Shown here: one piece after another, positions 42,834 to 54,349 of the stretch
How the letters are laid out: each line of letters begins with the position of its first letter
Position numbering within the stretch: position 1 is the stretch's first letter
NCBI RefSeq assembly: GCF_028372415.1
Contig: NC_092875.1
Location: 190,927,522-190,991,521, forward strand
DNA: 64,000 bases
Direction of reading: 5' to 3'
Source of the DNA: Notamacropus eugenii
Taxonomy: Eukaryota > Chordata > Mammalia > Diprotodontia > Macropodidae
Made by a program: the position numbers and the translations under genes
The notes under the pieces: model-generated
Seen by the model: the letters and a program-made list of their open reading frames with translations, nothing else
What the model was told of the DNA's origin: nothing
The model's database searches: none

Positions 42834-43835
42834 TTTTTTAAATTTTATTTTTCATTTTTAACACAATTTATAACATAAAACAATTCAGACTTTTGGTCAG
42901 GTGATACTTCTTTTTAAAGCATTTACAATATGGACCACAAAAGAATTTTTTTTTTTTAAACATTAACCAACTGAGACACAAATAATCTTTGTGCTTGCTA
43001 ACTTCACAAGCTCTCGATCTAATTGTCTCCACAGTATTACTGAGAGTTAAAGGACCCTAACTTATTGTTGTTGGTCTAAATCCTAAGCCTAATAGCTTAA
43101 TTTTAGACTTAACCTCGGATGTTCCCCTACCAATAATCTATAATTTAATAGATCTGGTATTAAGCTTACAAACCTTTTGACTATAGGAAATTGCCACCAA
43201 GAGTAGGGACATTGTTGGGAAACAATATCTCCCCAACTTCATATCAATTCCAGGCAGTAGATTGTCAACTTGCATTCAGTCAGGCTTAAAGTCTACCAGG
43301 TGTCAGTGGGGAAATTGAGTCAGGAGAATCCTACCTCAGCCTAGGCTGAACAGCCACTCTCCCACCCTTCCCATGAGATCACCTTTTACAGTTCATACCA
43401 GCAACTCACAGGCTTACTGGCATCATGGATTGGAGGCTCAGACTGCCTTTCTTGCTGTCCATATCTGGAGTTAGACTCAGAAGAACAGTCACTTAATAGT
43501 CCCATAGCATCTAAAAATGTAAAGTTCCAATAACCAGGTTTCAAATATACTTATAATTTCACTTTGGCTAAAGAAGATCTTTTGAGGCAAGTCTTAAGGG
43601 GTTTACATGCCTTTCTATACATGTTCTAGTTTCTGATTAAATAGCAATCATAAAATCAAATTTACCATTAAAACCTTAACTTTTCCATCAATGCCAAATT
43701 TTACCTGAGGTTACCTTCCTCCAGGAAATTTAGACTAAAATTGTTTTTCCCAAACTAAAGATGTCATTGATTTATTCTTAGTAATTAATTCAGTCAGTTG
43801 TTTTAATACTAATTACTTTTGCCTCACTTTGTAAC
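42834..43835 (-). other. Unidentified 3' appendage of HAL1 copy C
   Basis: In sense orientation it starts GGACATGTTACAAAGTG after HAL1 and ends with an AATAAA about 8 bases before a poly(A) run (42834-42840 as T). It has no long open frame and no match to other repeats in the window. It may be a transduced genomic segment, a host RNA joined by template switching, or the 3' end of a distinct HAL1 subfamily. Confidence 0.5.
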
Positions 43836-44761
43836 ATGTCCAATTTTTCTCGCCATCACTCCTCTCCCCCCACTTCTAATGCCTTACATTCTGATTACTC
43901 CTTCCTTCAATGTACCCTCCCTTCTATCACACCCCACCCTTCCCTTATCCCCATCTTCTCTCTTGTAGAGCAAGATAAATTTCTATACCCCATTCGCTGT
44001 ATTTCTTATTTCCCAATTATATGCAATAAAAATTCTCAAAATTTGTTACTGATACTTTGAATTCCAACTTCTCTCCCTGTCTCCCCAGCCCTACTGAGAA
44101 GGCAAGCAATTCAATACTGACTAAATATGTGCCGTTTTGCAAAAGACTTCCATAATAATCATGTTGTGTAATACTAACTATATTGCCCTCTGTCCTATCC
44201 CCCTTATTTTTTCTCCTCAATTGACCTTGTCCCTTCTCAAAAGTGTTTATTTCCAGTAACTCCTTCTCCCATTTGCCCTCCCTTCTGTCATTCTCCTCAC
44301 CCCACTTGTTGCCTCCTCCCCTACTTTCCTGTGGTGTAAGATAGATTTTCATGTCAAATTTAGTGAGCATGTTATTTCCTCCCTCAACCATATGTGGAGA
44401 GTAGCTTCACTTTTCCCCTCTCCCCTTCTCCCTTTTCTCCTCCACTGAACAAGAATTTCTTATCTCTTTTATGAGTTATAGCCTGCCCCATTCCATTTCT
44501 CCCTTTCTCCTCCCAGTATTTTCTTCCCTCACCCCTTAATTTTTATTTTATTTTATTTTTGTGTGTGAATATCATCTCTTCTGATTCAATACACCCTGAA
44601 CTCTCTGTCTGTATATGCATATGTGTGTGTATGTACAATCTCTCCATCTACCCAAATACTGAGAAAAGATTCAAGAGTTATAAATATTTTCTTTCCATGT
44701 AGTAATGTAAACAGTTCAGCTTTAGAGAGTCTTTTATGCTTTTTCTTTCCTGTTTACCTTT

Positions 44762-45231
44762 TCATGCTTCTCTTGATTCTTTTATTGTAAAGTCAAATTT
44801 TCTATATAGATCTGGTCTTTTCCTCAATATGAATGATTGAAAATCCTCTATATCATTGAGTGACCATTTATTCCCTTGAAGTATTATACTCAGATTTGCT
44901 AGGTAGGTGATTCTTGGTTTCAATCCCGGTTCCTTTGACCTCTGAAATATCCCATTCCAAGTCCTTCGATCCCTTAATGTTGAAGCTGCCAGATCCTGTG
45001 TTATCCTGATTGTATTTCTGCAATACTCAAATTGTTTCTTTCTAGCTGCTTGTAGTATTTTCTCCTTGATCTGGGAACTCTGAAATTTGGCCACAATATT
45101 TCTAGGAGTTTCTCTGTTCAGGACTCTTTCAGGAGGTGATGGGTGGATTCTTTCAATATTTATTTTGCCCTCTGGTTCTAGAATATCAGGGCAGTTTTCC
45201 TTGATAATTTTATGGAAGATGATGTCTAGGA
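44762..45231 (-). pseudogene. HAL1 copy C ORF1, C-terminal part
   Basis: A 110-codon open piece at 45094-44762 starts within AKFQSSQIKEKILQAARKKQ and includes ITQDLAASTLRDRRTWNGI, the C-terminal nucleic-acid-binding domain of L1-type ORF1p. It ends naturally at KESREA. The upstream part is separated by the L1 insertion. Confidence 0.8.
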
Positions 45232-45239
45232 TCTTTTTT

Positions 45240-46615
45240 GTTTATTTTTTTTTGTTTATTTTGTTTATTTTTATTTTTAATGTTCTATAATCACTACCAT
45301 AAAACTTAGATTTTTCTCCCCTACCTACACCCCACCATCCTCCTCCCTCCGCAAGATGGCATACAATTCTAAATAGGATCTACACGTACTTTCCTATTGA
45401 ATACGTTTTCACTATAGTCATCCTGTGTAGATGAACTAAAATAAATAGAAGAAATCAAATAACAAATCAAAACATAATACACACACACATGCAAATGATC
45501 TGCTACATTCTGGGAATGAATTCCATAGTTCTTTCTCTAAGCGTGGAAGGCATGTTGCCTTAGAAGACCATTGAGAATTTTTTTTTAAGTTCTTGTGTTG
45601 TTATGAAGTTCCAAGTCTACCAGAAAAAACTCTCGCATACTGTGGTCATTGCTGTGCACAAAGTTCTCTTGGTTCTGCTCCTTTCACTCAGCATCAGATC
45701 GTATAAGTCCCTCCAGGCCTCTCTGAAGTCTTCTTGTTCATCATTTCTTATGGTGCAATAGTACTCCATTACATTCATATACCACAATTTATTCAGCCAT
45801 TCCCCAAATGAAGGGCATCCCCTTGATTTCCAGTTTTTGGCAACTAAAAGAGTGCTGCTATAAATATTTTTGTACATGTGGGACCCTTTCCCATTTTTAT
45901 GATCTCTTGGGGATACAGTCCTAGGAGCAATATTGCTGGGTCAAAGGGTATGCACATTTTTGTAGCCCTTTGGGCATAGTTCCAAACCACTCTCCAGAAT
46001 GGCTGGATGAGCTCATAGCTCCACCAACAATGAATTAGTGTTCCAGCTCTCCCACATCCTCTCCAACATTTGTCATTTTCCTGTTCTGTTATGTTTGCCA
46101 ATCTAATAGGTGTGATATGGTACCTCAGAGTTGTTTTGATTTGCATCTGTCTCATCAAAAGTGATTTAGGGCATTTTTTTATATGATTATAGATATCTTT
46201 AATTTCTTTCTCTGAAAATTGCCTGTTCATATCCTTTGACCATTTATCAATTGGGGAATGACTTGTATTGTTGTACATTTGACTCAGTTCTCTATATATT
46301 CTAGAAATGAGGCCTTTATCCCTGAGATTAGCTGTAAAAATTCTTTCCCAATTTACTACATCCCTCCGAATTTTGGTTGCATTGGGTTTGGTTGTGCAAA
46401 AACTTTTCATTTTGATGTAATCAAAATTATCCATCTTGTGCTTCATAATGCTTTCTATCTCTTTTTAGTCAAAAATTCTTCGCTTCTCCGTAAATCTGAT
46501 AAATACGCTATTCCTTGCTCCTCCAGTTTGTCCATGGTATCAATCTTGATACCTAGATCGTGTACCCATTTGGACTTTATTCTTGTATATGGTGTTAGGC
46601 ATGAGTCTGTTAGGT
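45240..46615 (-). mobile_element. 5'-truncated L1 inserted in HAL1 copy C ORF1
   Basis: The T-rich left end (45240-45285) is the poly(A). 3'UTR follows, then ORF2 C-terminal coding. The HAL1 reads GATGTCTAGGATC before it and TGATCATGGCTTTCAGG after it; copy D at 51.9 kb is uninterrupted across the same point. TCTTTTTT at 45232-45239 and 46616-46623 is the likely target duplication. Confidence 0.88.
45617..46446 (-). pseudogene. L1 ORF2 C-terminal remnant
   Basis: Open segment 46446-45844 (200 codons) contains LMRQMQIKTTLRYHITPIRL, the ICWWSYE-like (IHCWWSYELIQPFW) region and FDPAILLLGLYPQE, matching the L1 ORF2 C-terminal domain. The frame then shifts into 45877-45617, which ends VCESFFW. 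The endonuclease and reverse-transcriptase domains are absent because of 5' truncation. Confidence 0.85.
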
Positions 46616-46623
46616 TCTTTTTT

Positions 46624-47165
46624 TTTGATCATGGCTTTCAGGTAGTCCCATAATTTTTAAATTGTTTCTCCTGGATCTATTTTCCAGGTCAGTTGTTTTT
46701 CCAATGAGATGTTTCACATTATCTTCTATTTTTTCAAACTTTTGGGTTTGTTTGCTAACTGCTTGAATTAACTCATTTCCCTGAACTCATTTCTCTCTTT
46801 CAATGAATTATTTTGTTCAGTGACCTTTTGAACCTTCTCCTCCATTTGGCTAATTCTGCTTTTTAAAGCCTCCTTCTCCTCATTGGCTTTTTGGACCTCT
46901 TTTTCCAATTGAATTAGCCTCTTTTTAAAGGTGTTATTTTCCTCAGCATTTTTTGGTTCTTCTTTAGTAAGCTGCTACCTTGGTTTTTAAGGTCTTCTAT
47001 TGCCTGAGCCCAGTTTGAGTTCCCTTTGGAGGCCCTGGAGGCAGAGGCCTTGACTTCCTCTGACAGTATGCCTTGTTCTTCCTCATCCAAAAGGATGGGG
47101 GGAGACACCTGTTCCCCAAGAAAGTAACCTAATATGGTCTTATTTTTTTTCCCCTTTTTTGGGCA
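46624..47165 (-). pseudogene. HAL1 copy C ORF1, N-terminal part
   Basis: In reverse, the start codon lies in the ATGCCCAAAAAAGG context near 47165. A 64-codon open piece (47108-46914) holds LLDEEEQGILSEEVKASAS and NWAQAIEDLKN. Coiled-coil and RRM-like sequence continue with frameshifts to 46624, where the L1 is inserted. Confidence 0.7.
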
Positions 47166-48977
47166 TTTTCTCAGCCAGTTACTTGACTTCTGAGTTTCCT
47201 CTCCACAACCACCTCACTTCCAGTTCCACCAAGCCAGTACTGGGGGCTGAGATTCAGATGAGCTGCTCCAAACCCTCAGGGGTTTAGGTGGGGGCAGGGC
47301 TGCTATTAAGTGTGAGATTAAGATCAGCTGCTCAGGTGGGGGCACGGCCACCACACAGGGCTCAGCTCCCTCAGGGGCTTTACTATGAGACCTTCAGCAA
47401 GGGATGCAGGCTGCTGCTAGCCTTGGGAGCCCCCTTCTGCTACAGCCTCCACTGCTGCCACCTGAGGAGGCCTGATTTATGGGGACACCCTGCTCCCTTC
47501 TTGGCCTGCCAAAAAGGCCCTCTCACTGACCTTTAGTGCCTGTGGGTTAAGGGATCTGTGCTGCCCCTGGAGATTCTGTCCCTGAAGCCTGCTTGGATCT
47601 GCTCCTTCAGGTGCATCATGGCCAAGGCTGGGCTAGGCTCTGCTCCGCATCTGGTGCAACAGACCTTTCCCATCCTTCTTTCAGGTCACTCTGGGCTAGA
47701 AATCTCCTCCATTCCGTTGTTCTGTGGCTTCTGCTGCTCTAGAATTTGTTGAAAGTTCTTCTTTACAGGTATTTTATGGGCTGTGGGGTAAGAGCTAGTG
47801 TATGTATGTCTTTCTACTACTCCATCTTGGCTCTGCCCCCCAATGTCCCTTTTCCTCTTTCTTTGAAATCTTTGAATATAGGCCTAGGAATGTTATCATT
47901 GGGTCATACACAGTTTAGTAACTTTTTTCATAGTTCAGATTGCATTCTAGAGTGGCTGGATCAATTTGCAGAGCCACTGACACTATACACTTCATTAACA
48001 CATTTATTTTCTATAGCCCCTCCAGCATTTTCCATTTTCTATTTTTGTCATCTTTGTCAGTATAAGAGATGTAAGGTAGAACCTCTGAGTTGTTTTAATT
48101 TGCATTTCACTAATTATGTTAATCATTTCCTAAAGTAGCACAGTAATATGCCATTACATTCATGTACCACAGTTTGTTTAGCCATTCCCAAATTAATGGG
48201 TATCTAATATATTTTCAGTTCAGAAGAGCTTCCTAATCAGTTCTCTATCTCACTCAACACAGCAGCTTTTCCAAACCTTTTCCTCACTCCTCATACTTTT
48301 CATGGCTCCCTTCCCCCATCTCTTGTCTAATTATCTTGGCTCATATTTCGATGAATAAACCGGGGCTATTTGTGGAGACCTCCCTTTTATCTCCTCTTCA
48401 TTCCAGATGACTCAGATATATTTGCCCACAATCTCCTCATTCTCTCCTGTCTCATATGAGAGGCCAAGAAATATACCTCTATGTGCCCAAATTATTCCAT
48501 TCAGTCCCATCTTCTTCAATAGATTGTCCCTTCTTTAACCTTGCTTTCTCACTAATCTTGATTCTCTCCCTGTCTATTGGCCACTTCTCTGCTACTGACA
48601 AACATAACTACATCTCCTCTATCCATAAAAAACCCTCACTTCCATCCATCCCTGTTAACTATCATTTTATATCTCTCCTCTTTTAGTGGCTGAACTCCTT
48701 GAGAAGACAATCCACAAACAATGCCTCCATTTCCTTTCCTCTCATTCTCTTCTTAACTCTCTGGCTTCTGACCTCAGCATTCATCTGAAACTGTTCTCTC
48801 TAAAGTTACCAAAGATCTCTTAATTGTCAAATTGGATGGCCTTTTCTCAGTCCACATCCTTCTTAATCTACTTGTAGCCTTATATTATTGATGACTCTCT
48901 TTTTCTTGATACTCTCTTTTCTCTTAAGTTTGCATGGCAGTATTCTTTCATGATTCTCCTACTTCTCTGTCTCCTTT

Positions 48978-49753
48978 CCCCCTCTCTTTTTTAAATAGTA
49001 TTTTCTCCAATTACAGGTTAAGACAATAGTATTCATTTTTACAAGATTTTGAGTTCCAAATTTTTCTCCATTCCTCTCCCCTTGCTAAAATGGTAGGCAA
49101 TTTGATATAGGTTATACGTGTGCTAAAATGTATTTCCATGTTAGCTACAGTTGTAAAAGAAAACAGATTAAAAGGAAAAAACCACAAAAAAGGGAAAAAG
49201 TATGCTCCAATCTGCATTCAGACTCTATCAATTCTTTTTCTGGATGTGAATGGCATTTTTCTCATGAGTCCTTTGTACTTGCCTAGGATCATTGTGTTGC
49301 TCACAAGAGCTGAGTTGTTCATAGTTGATCATCATACAATGTTGCTGATACTGTGTATAATGTTTTCCTGGTTCTACTCATTTCATTTTGCATCAGTTTG
49401 TATAAATCTTTCCAGATTTTTCTGAAGTCTGCCTGTTCAGCATTTCTTATTGCGTAATAGTATTCCATTATATTCATTTACCACAACTTGTTCAGCCATA
49501 TCCCTTCAATTTCCAGTATTTTGCCACTACAAAAAAGGCTGCTATACATATTTTTGTACATGTAGGCCCTTTTCCCTTTTTTATGATCTCTTTGGAATAC
49601 AGACCTAGTAGTGGCATTGCTGGATCAAAGGATTTGCACGATATTGGTTGCTCTTTGAGCATAGTTCCAAATTGCTCTCCAGAATGGTTGGATCAGTTCA
49701 CAACTCCACCAGCAGTGCAATAGTGTCCCAATTTTCCCCACATCCTTTCCAAT
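48978..49753 (-). mobile_element. L1 3' end inserted in L2 with a 15-bp TSD
   Basis: TTCTCTGTCTCCTTT occurs at 48963-48977 and 49754-49768. Between them lies a reversed L1 3'UTR and ORF2 end (TTTTGAGTTCCAAATTTTTC to TTGCTCTTTGAGCATAGTTC). Confidence 0.9.
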
Positions 49754-51271
49754 TTCTCTGTCTCCTTTGCTGAATCTTCATCTAATACATACTTGCTAAC
49801 CATGAGTGTCCCCCATTATCCACTCTCAGGCTCTTTCCTGGGTTCTCTTCTTCATCTATACTATTTCACTTGGTACTCTCATTCATTTCATGAATGAAAC
49901 CATCATTCATGGTTTCAATGATCATTTCTGTGCTGATGGCTCTCAGATCTACTTGTCAAGCCTCAGCCTCTCTCTCCATCTCCAGTCTTACATCTCCAAC
50001 TATCTTTAACTTGATGTCTCTGCACATGTCCATATACATAGACATCTTAAAACTGAACTCATTTTTCTCCTCATACACGTCCTTCTTCTTGACTTCCCTG
50101 TTACTTCCAAGGGCATCACCATCTTCCTAGTCCCTCAGGCCAGCAATGTAGGTGAACCTCAACTTTTCTCTTTCCCTCTTCATAGCCAACATTGCCAAAT
50201 CTATTGCTTTATCAGAATTTCTTGTATGTACCCTTTTTACTGCTCCAATATTGCCATCACCCTGGGGCAGACTTTTATCCCTCTGTGCCTAGACTTTTGC
50301 AAGAGTTTGGGGGTTGATTTTCCTGCTTTGAGTCTCTTTCACACCAGTCCATACTCCACTCAACTGTCAAGCTGATCTTTCTAAAGCACAAGTCTGACCA
50401 TTTCATCCCCCACTCCCCAGTTACATACCATAACCCCCATTCAGTGAACTCCAGTATCTCCCTATTACTTCCACTATCAAATATAAAATCCTTTTTCTTT
50501 TCCACAAAATTTTGGGTTCCAAATTTTCTCCCCATTTCTCCCCTCTCCCCACCCCAAAACGCCAAGCATTCTAATTGCCACTATCACCAATCTGCCCTCT
50601 TTTCTAACATCCCTCCCTTCCCTTGTCCCCATCTTCTCTTTTGTCCTGTAGGGCAAGATAACTTTCTATACCCCGTTACCTGTATTTCTTATTTCCTAGT
50701 AGCAAGAACAGTACTAGACAGTTGTTCCTAAAACTTTGAGTTCCAACTTCTCTTCATCCCTCCCTCCCCACCCATTCCCTTTGGGAGGGCAGGCAATTCA
50801 ATATAGGGCATATCTGTGTAGTTTTGCAAATGACTTCCATGATAGTCATGTTGTGTAAGACTGACTATATTTCTGTCCATCCTATCCTGCCCCCATTGCT
50901 TCTCTTCTCTCTTTTGATCCTGTCCCTCCCCAAGAGTGTTGACTTCAAATTGCTCCCTCCTCCCATTGCCCTCCCTTCCATCCTCCCCCCCACGCTGCTT
51001 ATCCCCTTGTCCCCCACTTTCCTGTATTGTAAGATAGGTTTTCATACCAAAATGAGTGTGCATTTTATTCCTTCCTTTAGTGGAATGTGATGAGAGTAAA
51101 CTTCCTGTTTTTCTCTCACCTCCCCTCTTTTTCCCTCCACTAAAAAGTCTTTTGCCTGCCTCTTTTATGAGAGATAATTTGCCCCATTTGCTCCTCCCGA
51201 TATATTTCTCTCTCACTGCTTAATTTCATTTTTTTAAGATATGATCCCATCCTATTCCATTCACTCTGTGC

Positions 51272-51276
51272 TGTGT

Positions 51277-51326
<50 letters not shown>
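51272..51326. repeat. (GT)n microsatellite in HAL1 copy D
   Basis: GT repeats, 22 of them uninterrupted from 51283. The equivalent position in other HAL1 copies (20629-20654 and 44607-44640) has a much shorter run. Confidence 0.92.
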
Positions 51327-51329
<3 letters not shown>

Positions 51330-51462
51330 CCCACCAACTACCCAGATACTGAAAAGTTTCAAGAGTTACAAATATTGTCTTTCCATGTAGGAATGCAAAC
51401 AGTTCAACTTTAGTAAAGTCCCTTATGACTTCTCTTTGCTGTTTACCTTTTCATGCTTCTCT

Positions 51463-52555
51463 TCATTCTTGTGTTTGAAAGTCACATTTTCTTTTCAACT
51501 CTGGTCTTTTCATCAAGAATGCTTGAAAGTCCTCTATTTCATTGAAACACCATTTTTTCCCTGAAGTATTATACTCAGTTTTGCTGGGTAGGTGATTCTT
51601 GGTTTTAGTCCTAGTTCCTTTGACTTCTAGAATATGACATTCCATGCCCTTCAATCCCTTAATGTAGAAGCTGCTAGATCTTGTGTTATCCTGATTGTAT
51701 TTCCACAGTACTTGAATTGTTTCTTTCTAGCTGCTTGCAATATTTTCTCCTTAACCAGGGAACTCTGGAATTTGGCCACAATGTTCTTAGGAGTTTCTCT
51801 TTTTGGATCTCTTTCAGGCGGTGGTCGGTGGATTCCTTGAATACTTATTTTGCCCTCTGGGCAAATCCCAGAGCAGTTTTCCTTGATAATTTCATGAAAG
51901 ATGATGTCTAGGCTCTTTTTCTGATCATGGCTTTCAGGTAGTCCCATAATTTTTAAATCGTCTCTCCTGGATCTATTTTCCAGGTCAGTTGTTTTTCCAA
52001 TGAGATATTTCACATTATCTTCCAGTTTTTCATTCTTTTGGTTTTGTTTTGTGATTTCTTGGTTTCTCATAAAGTCATTAGCTTCCATCTGTTCCATTCT
52101 AATTTTCAAAGAACTATTTTCTTCAGTGAGCTTTTGAACCTCCTTTTCCATTTGGCTAATTCTGCTTTTGAAAGCATTCTTCTCCTCATTGGCTTTTTTA
52201 ACCTGTTTTGTCAATTGAGTTAGCCTATTTTTCAAGGTGTTATTTTCTTCAGCATTTTTTTGGGTCTCCTTTAGCAAGCTGTTGACCTGCTTTTTATGCT
52301 TTTCTTGCATCTCTCTCATTTCTCTTCCCAGTTTTTCCTCCACCTCTCTGATTTTCAAAATCCTTTTTGAGCTCTTCCATGGCCTGAGCCCATGGTATAT
52401 TTATTTTGAATGTGTGGGATACAGAAGCCTTGACTTCTGTGTCTTTCCCTGATGGTAAGCATTGTTCTTCCTCATCAGAAAGGAAGGGAGGAATTATCTG
52501 TTCACCAAGAAAGTAACCTTCTATAGTCTTATTTTTTTTTCCCTTTTCTGGGCAT
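51463..52555 (-). pseudogene. HAL1 copy D ORF1 (ORF1p-like, frameshifted)
   Basis: The protein would be an L1 ORF1p-type RNA-binding chaperone. The start lies at 52555 (MPRKG) and is followed by an early stop after an A-run. The main open part (52358-51651, 235 codons) has a coiled coil over its first ~125 residues (VEEKLGREMREMQEKHK, then leucine heptads) and the hallmark TDLENRSRRDDLKIMGLPE at about 123-142. The CTD words QAARKKQFKYCGNTIRITQD follow. It then shifts frame into 51654-51463, ending KRKCDFQTQE. At least two disruptions make it non-functional. Confidence 0.85.
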
Positions 52556-53395
52556 TTTCCCAGCCAGTGACTTGACTTCTGAGTTTTCTTTCCACCCCCA
52601 CCTCACCTCCAGATCTGCCCAGCCAGCACTTGGGGTCTGAGATTCAAATGCTGCTCCCCAGCCTCAGGGCTTTTGGTGGGGGTGGGGCTGCTATTCAGTT
52701 GAGTAAAGTTTAGGTGCTCGAGTGGGGGCAGGGCCGCCACTCAGGGCTCAGTTCCCTCTGGGGTTTGTGCTGAGACCTTTAACAATGGATCTGAGCTCCT
52801 GCCTGCTTTGGGAGCCCTTGTCTGCTGCTGCCTTCCCTGCTGCCTCCCAAGGGGGCCTGAGTTATGGAGACACCCCACTCCCCTCTTGTCGAGCTGAAAA
52901 GACCCTCTCACTGACCTTTGGCACCTGTGGGTGGAGGGATCTGCGCAGCTGCTGGAGATTCTGTTCCTGAAGCCTGCTCGGGTCTGCTTCCCTCGGTGCT
53001 GCCCTGTCAAGGCAGGGCTGGGCTCTGCTCTGGGTCCAGTGTGCAATGGACCTTTCGGGTCAGTTTTTCATGTCTCTCTGGAACAGAAATCTCCTCCACT
53101 CCATTGTTCTGTGGCTTCTGCTGCTCCAGAATTTGTTGGGAGTTCTTCTTTACAGGTATTTTATGGGCTGTGAGTTTGGAGCTAGTATATGTGTATCTTT
53201 CTACTCCACCATCTTGGCTCCTCCCCAATCCTCTGTCTTTTAAAACACTTGATAGCCCTTCTCCTTCTTCCTTTTCAGCCTCTTATACCTTGTTTCCCTT
53301 TATATACTCTGAGATCCAGTAACATTGGCCTCCTTGATGCTCCTTCCACTGGTAAAACTCTGTCTCCCAATTCTATGCATTTTAATATCTGATAG

Positions 53396-53455
53396 TAATC
53401 ACTAACATTTATAATGCACTTTTGGGTTTGCAGAGTGCATTATATAGTTTCCTGT
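53396..53455 (-). mobile_element. MIR SINE fragment in L2
   Basis: AACATTTATAATGCACTTTT and GGTTTGCAGAGTGCATTATA resemble the reversed MIR tail. Confidence 0.45.
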
Positions 53456-53599
53456 GAGTTTTACTATCTGTTCCCCTAACCTGGAATGTTTTCCTTCCTC
53501 ATCTCCTCTTCCTGAGTTCCCTGGCTGTCTTTAAGCCTCAGCTAAAGTCCCACCATCTATAAGAAACCTTTTCTAGTCCTCCTTAATTTTAATTCCATT

Positions 53600-54178
53600 T
53601 GAGACTACTCCCAGCTGATGCCGATCCATTAGGAAATGGCTGAACAAGTTGTGGTATATGAATGTATTGGAATATTATTGTACTATAAGCAGGCAGATTT
53701 AAAAAAAAACCTGGAAAGACTTAGGAAGTATGATGCAAAGTGTTGCAAAGTGAAGTGAACAGAACCAGGAGAACATTGTATACAATAACAGGAACATTGT
53801 ATGATGATCAACTATGAATGACTTAGCTATACTTGACTACACAATGGTCCAAAACAGTTCCAAAGGACTCATGAGGAAAAATGCTGTCCACATGCAGAAA
53901 AAGAACTGATGGAGTCTGAATGCAGTTTGAAGTATATAACATTTTCACTTTTTTTTGTGTGTGTTTTTTTTCCTTTTGGTCTGTTTCTTCTTTTACATGA
54001 TCAATATGGAAATGTTTTACATGATTGCACTTATATAACCTATATCAAATTGGTTACCATCTTAGGGTAAGGTGAGGGAGGGAGAAAATTTGGAACACAA
54101 AAATTTATAAAATAAATGTTAAAATTTGTTTTCACATGTAATTGTGGAAAAAATAAAATACTATAAAAAGATTCCCCC
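53600..54178 (+). mobile_element. L1 3'UTR inserted in L2
   Basis: AAATGGCTGAACAAGTTGTG, GAACAGAACCAGGAGAACAT and GGTCTGTTTCTTCTTTTACA, ending in AAAAAATAAAATACTATAAA. L2 sequence resumes after it. Confidence 0.85.
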
Positions 54179-54349
54179 CAGTTTGCCAAATCCGTATATC
54201 AATACCTTGTTTATACAAAGTTGGTTGCATTATGTCTCTACTATTAAACTATGTGCTCCTTGAGAGCAAGCACTCTTTCTTCCCTTTTTTTGGTATATAT
54301 GATATTTACCATGGTATTAAATGTTACTTGACTATGTGTTAACTATGTG

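Larger units (their letters stand above)
42834..47847 (-). mobile_element. HAL1 copy C with ~1 kb extra 3' sequence, TSD-flanked
   Basis: CCTTTTCCTCTTT at 42821-42833 and 47848-47860 is a perfect 13-bp duplication enclosing the insertion. The 5' end (right) begins GGGGGGCAGAGCCAAGATGG. The element runs through 5'UTR (47.84-47.17 kb), ORF1 (47.16-44.76 kb, split by an L1) and 3'UTR to 43836. There, at GAGAAAAATTGGA, standard HAL1 sequence stops. A further ~1 kb unlike any other element here follows, ending with AATAAA and poly(A). Confidence 0.75.
42313..48230 (-). mobile_element. Older L1, split by a 5.0-kb composite insertion
   Basis: Left piece 42313-42833 ends AATATTTTTGTATATGTGGG then CCTTTTCCTCTTT. 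Right piece 47861-48136 resumes with TTGAATATAGGCCTAGGAAT, GGCTGGATCAATTTGCAG and GAGTTGTTTTAATTTGCATT. A further L1 3'UTR bit lies at 48137-48230. The two main halves are collinear in L1. Confidence 0.75.
50502..53226 (-). mobile_element. HAL1 copy D, near full length
   Basis: Flanked by AATCCTTTTTCTTTT (50487-50501) and AATCCTCTGTCTTTT (53227-53241), a 15-bp duplication with two differences. From right to left: 5' end GGAGGAGCCAAGATGGTGGA, ~650-bp 5'UTR, ORF1 (52555-51463), a ~950-bp 3'UTR with a (GT)22 microsatellite, and the 3' terminus TTGGAACCCAAAATTTTGTG. No ORF2. Insertion is within L2. Confidence 0.88.
48240..54340 (+). mobile_element. L2 LINE interrupted by four insertions
   Basis: Collinear pieces 48240-48977, 49769-50486, 53242-53395, 53456-53598 and 54180-54340 order the L2 transcriptase region, the later ORF2 part (VLFFIYTISLGTLI) and the 3' end (ACTATGTGCTCCTTGAGAGC). 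Gaps hold L1, HAL1, a SINE fragment and L1. All coding is decayed. Confidence 0.8.

Noticed and set aside
44762..46446. L1 ORF2 and HAL1 ORF1 open segments as host genes
   Set aside because: They carry hallmark retrotransposon motifs, lie inside TSD-flanked insertions and are frameshifted or truncated.
51140..51337. Minus-strand open frame with a threonine/histidine run
   Set aside because: It is the translation of the (GT)n microsatellite in the HAL1 3'UTR.
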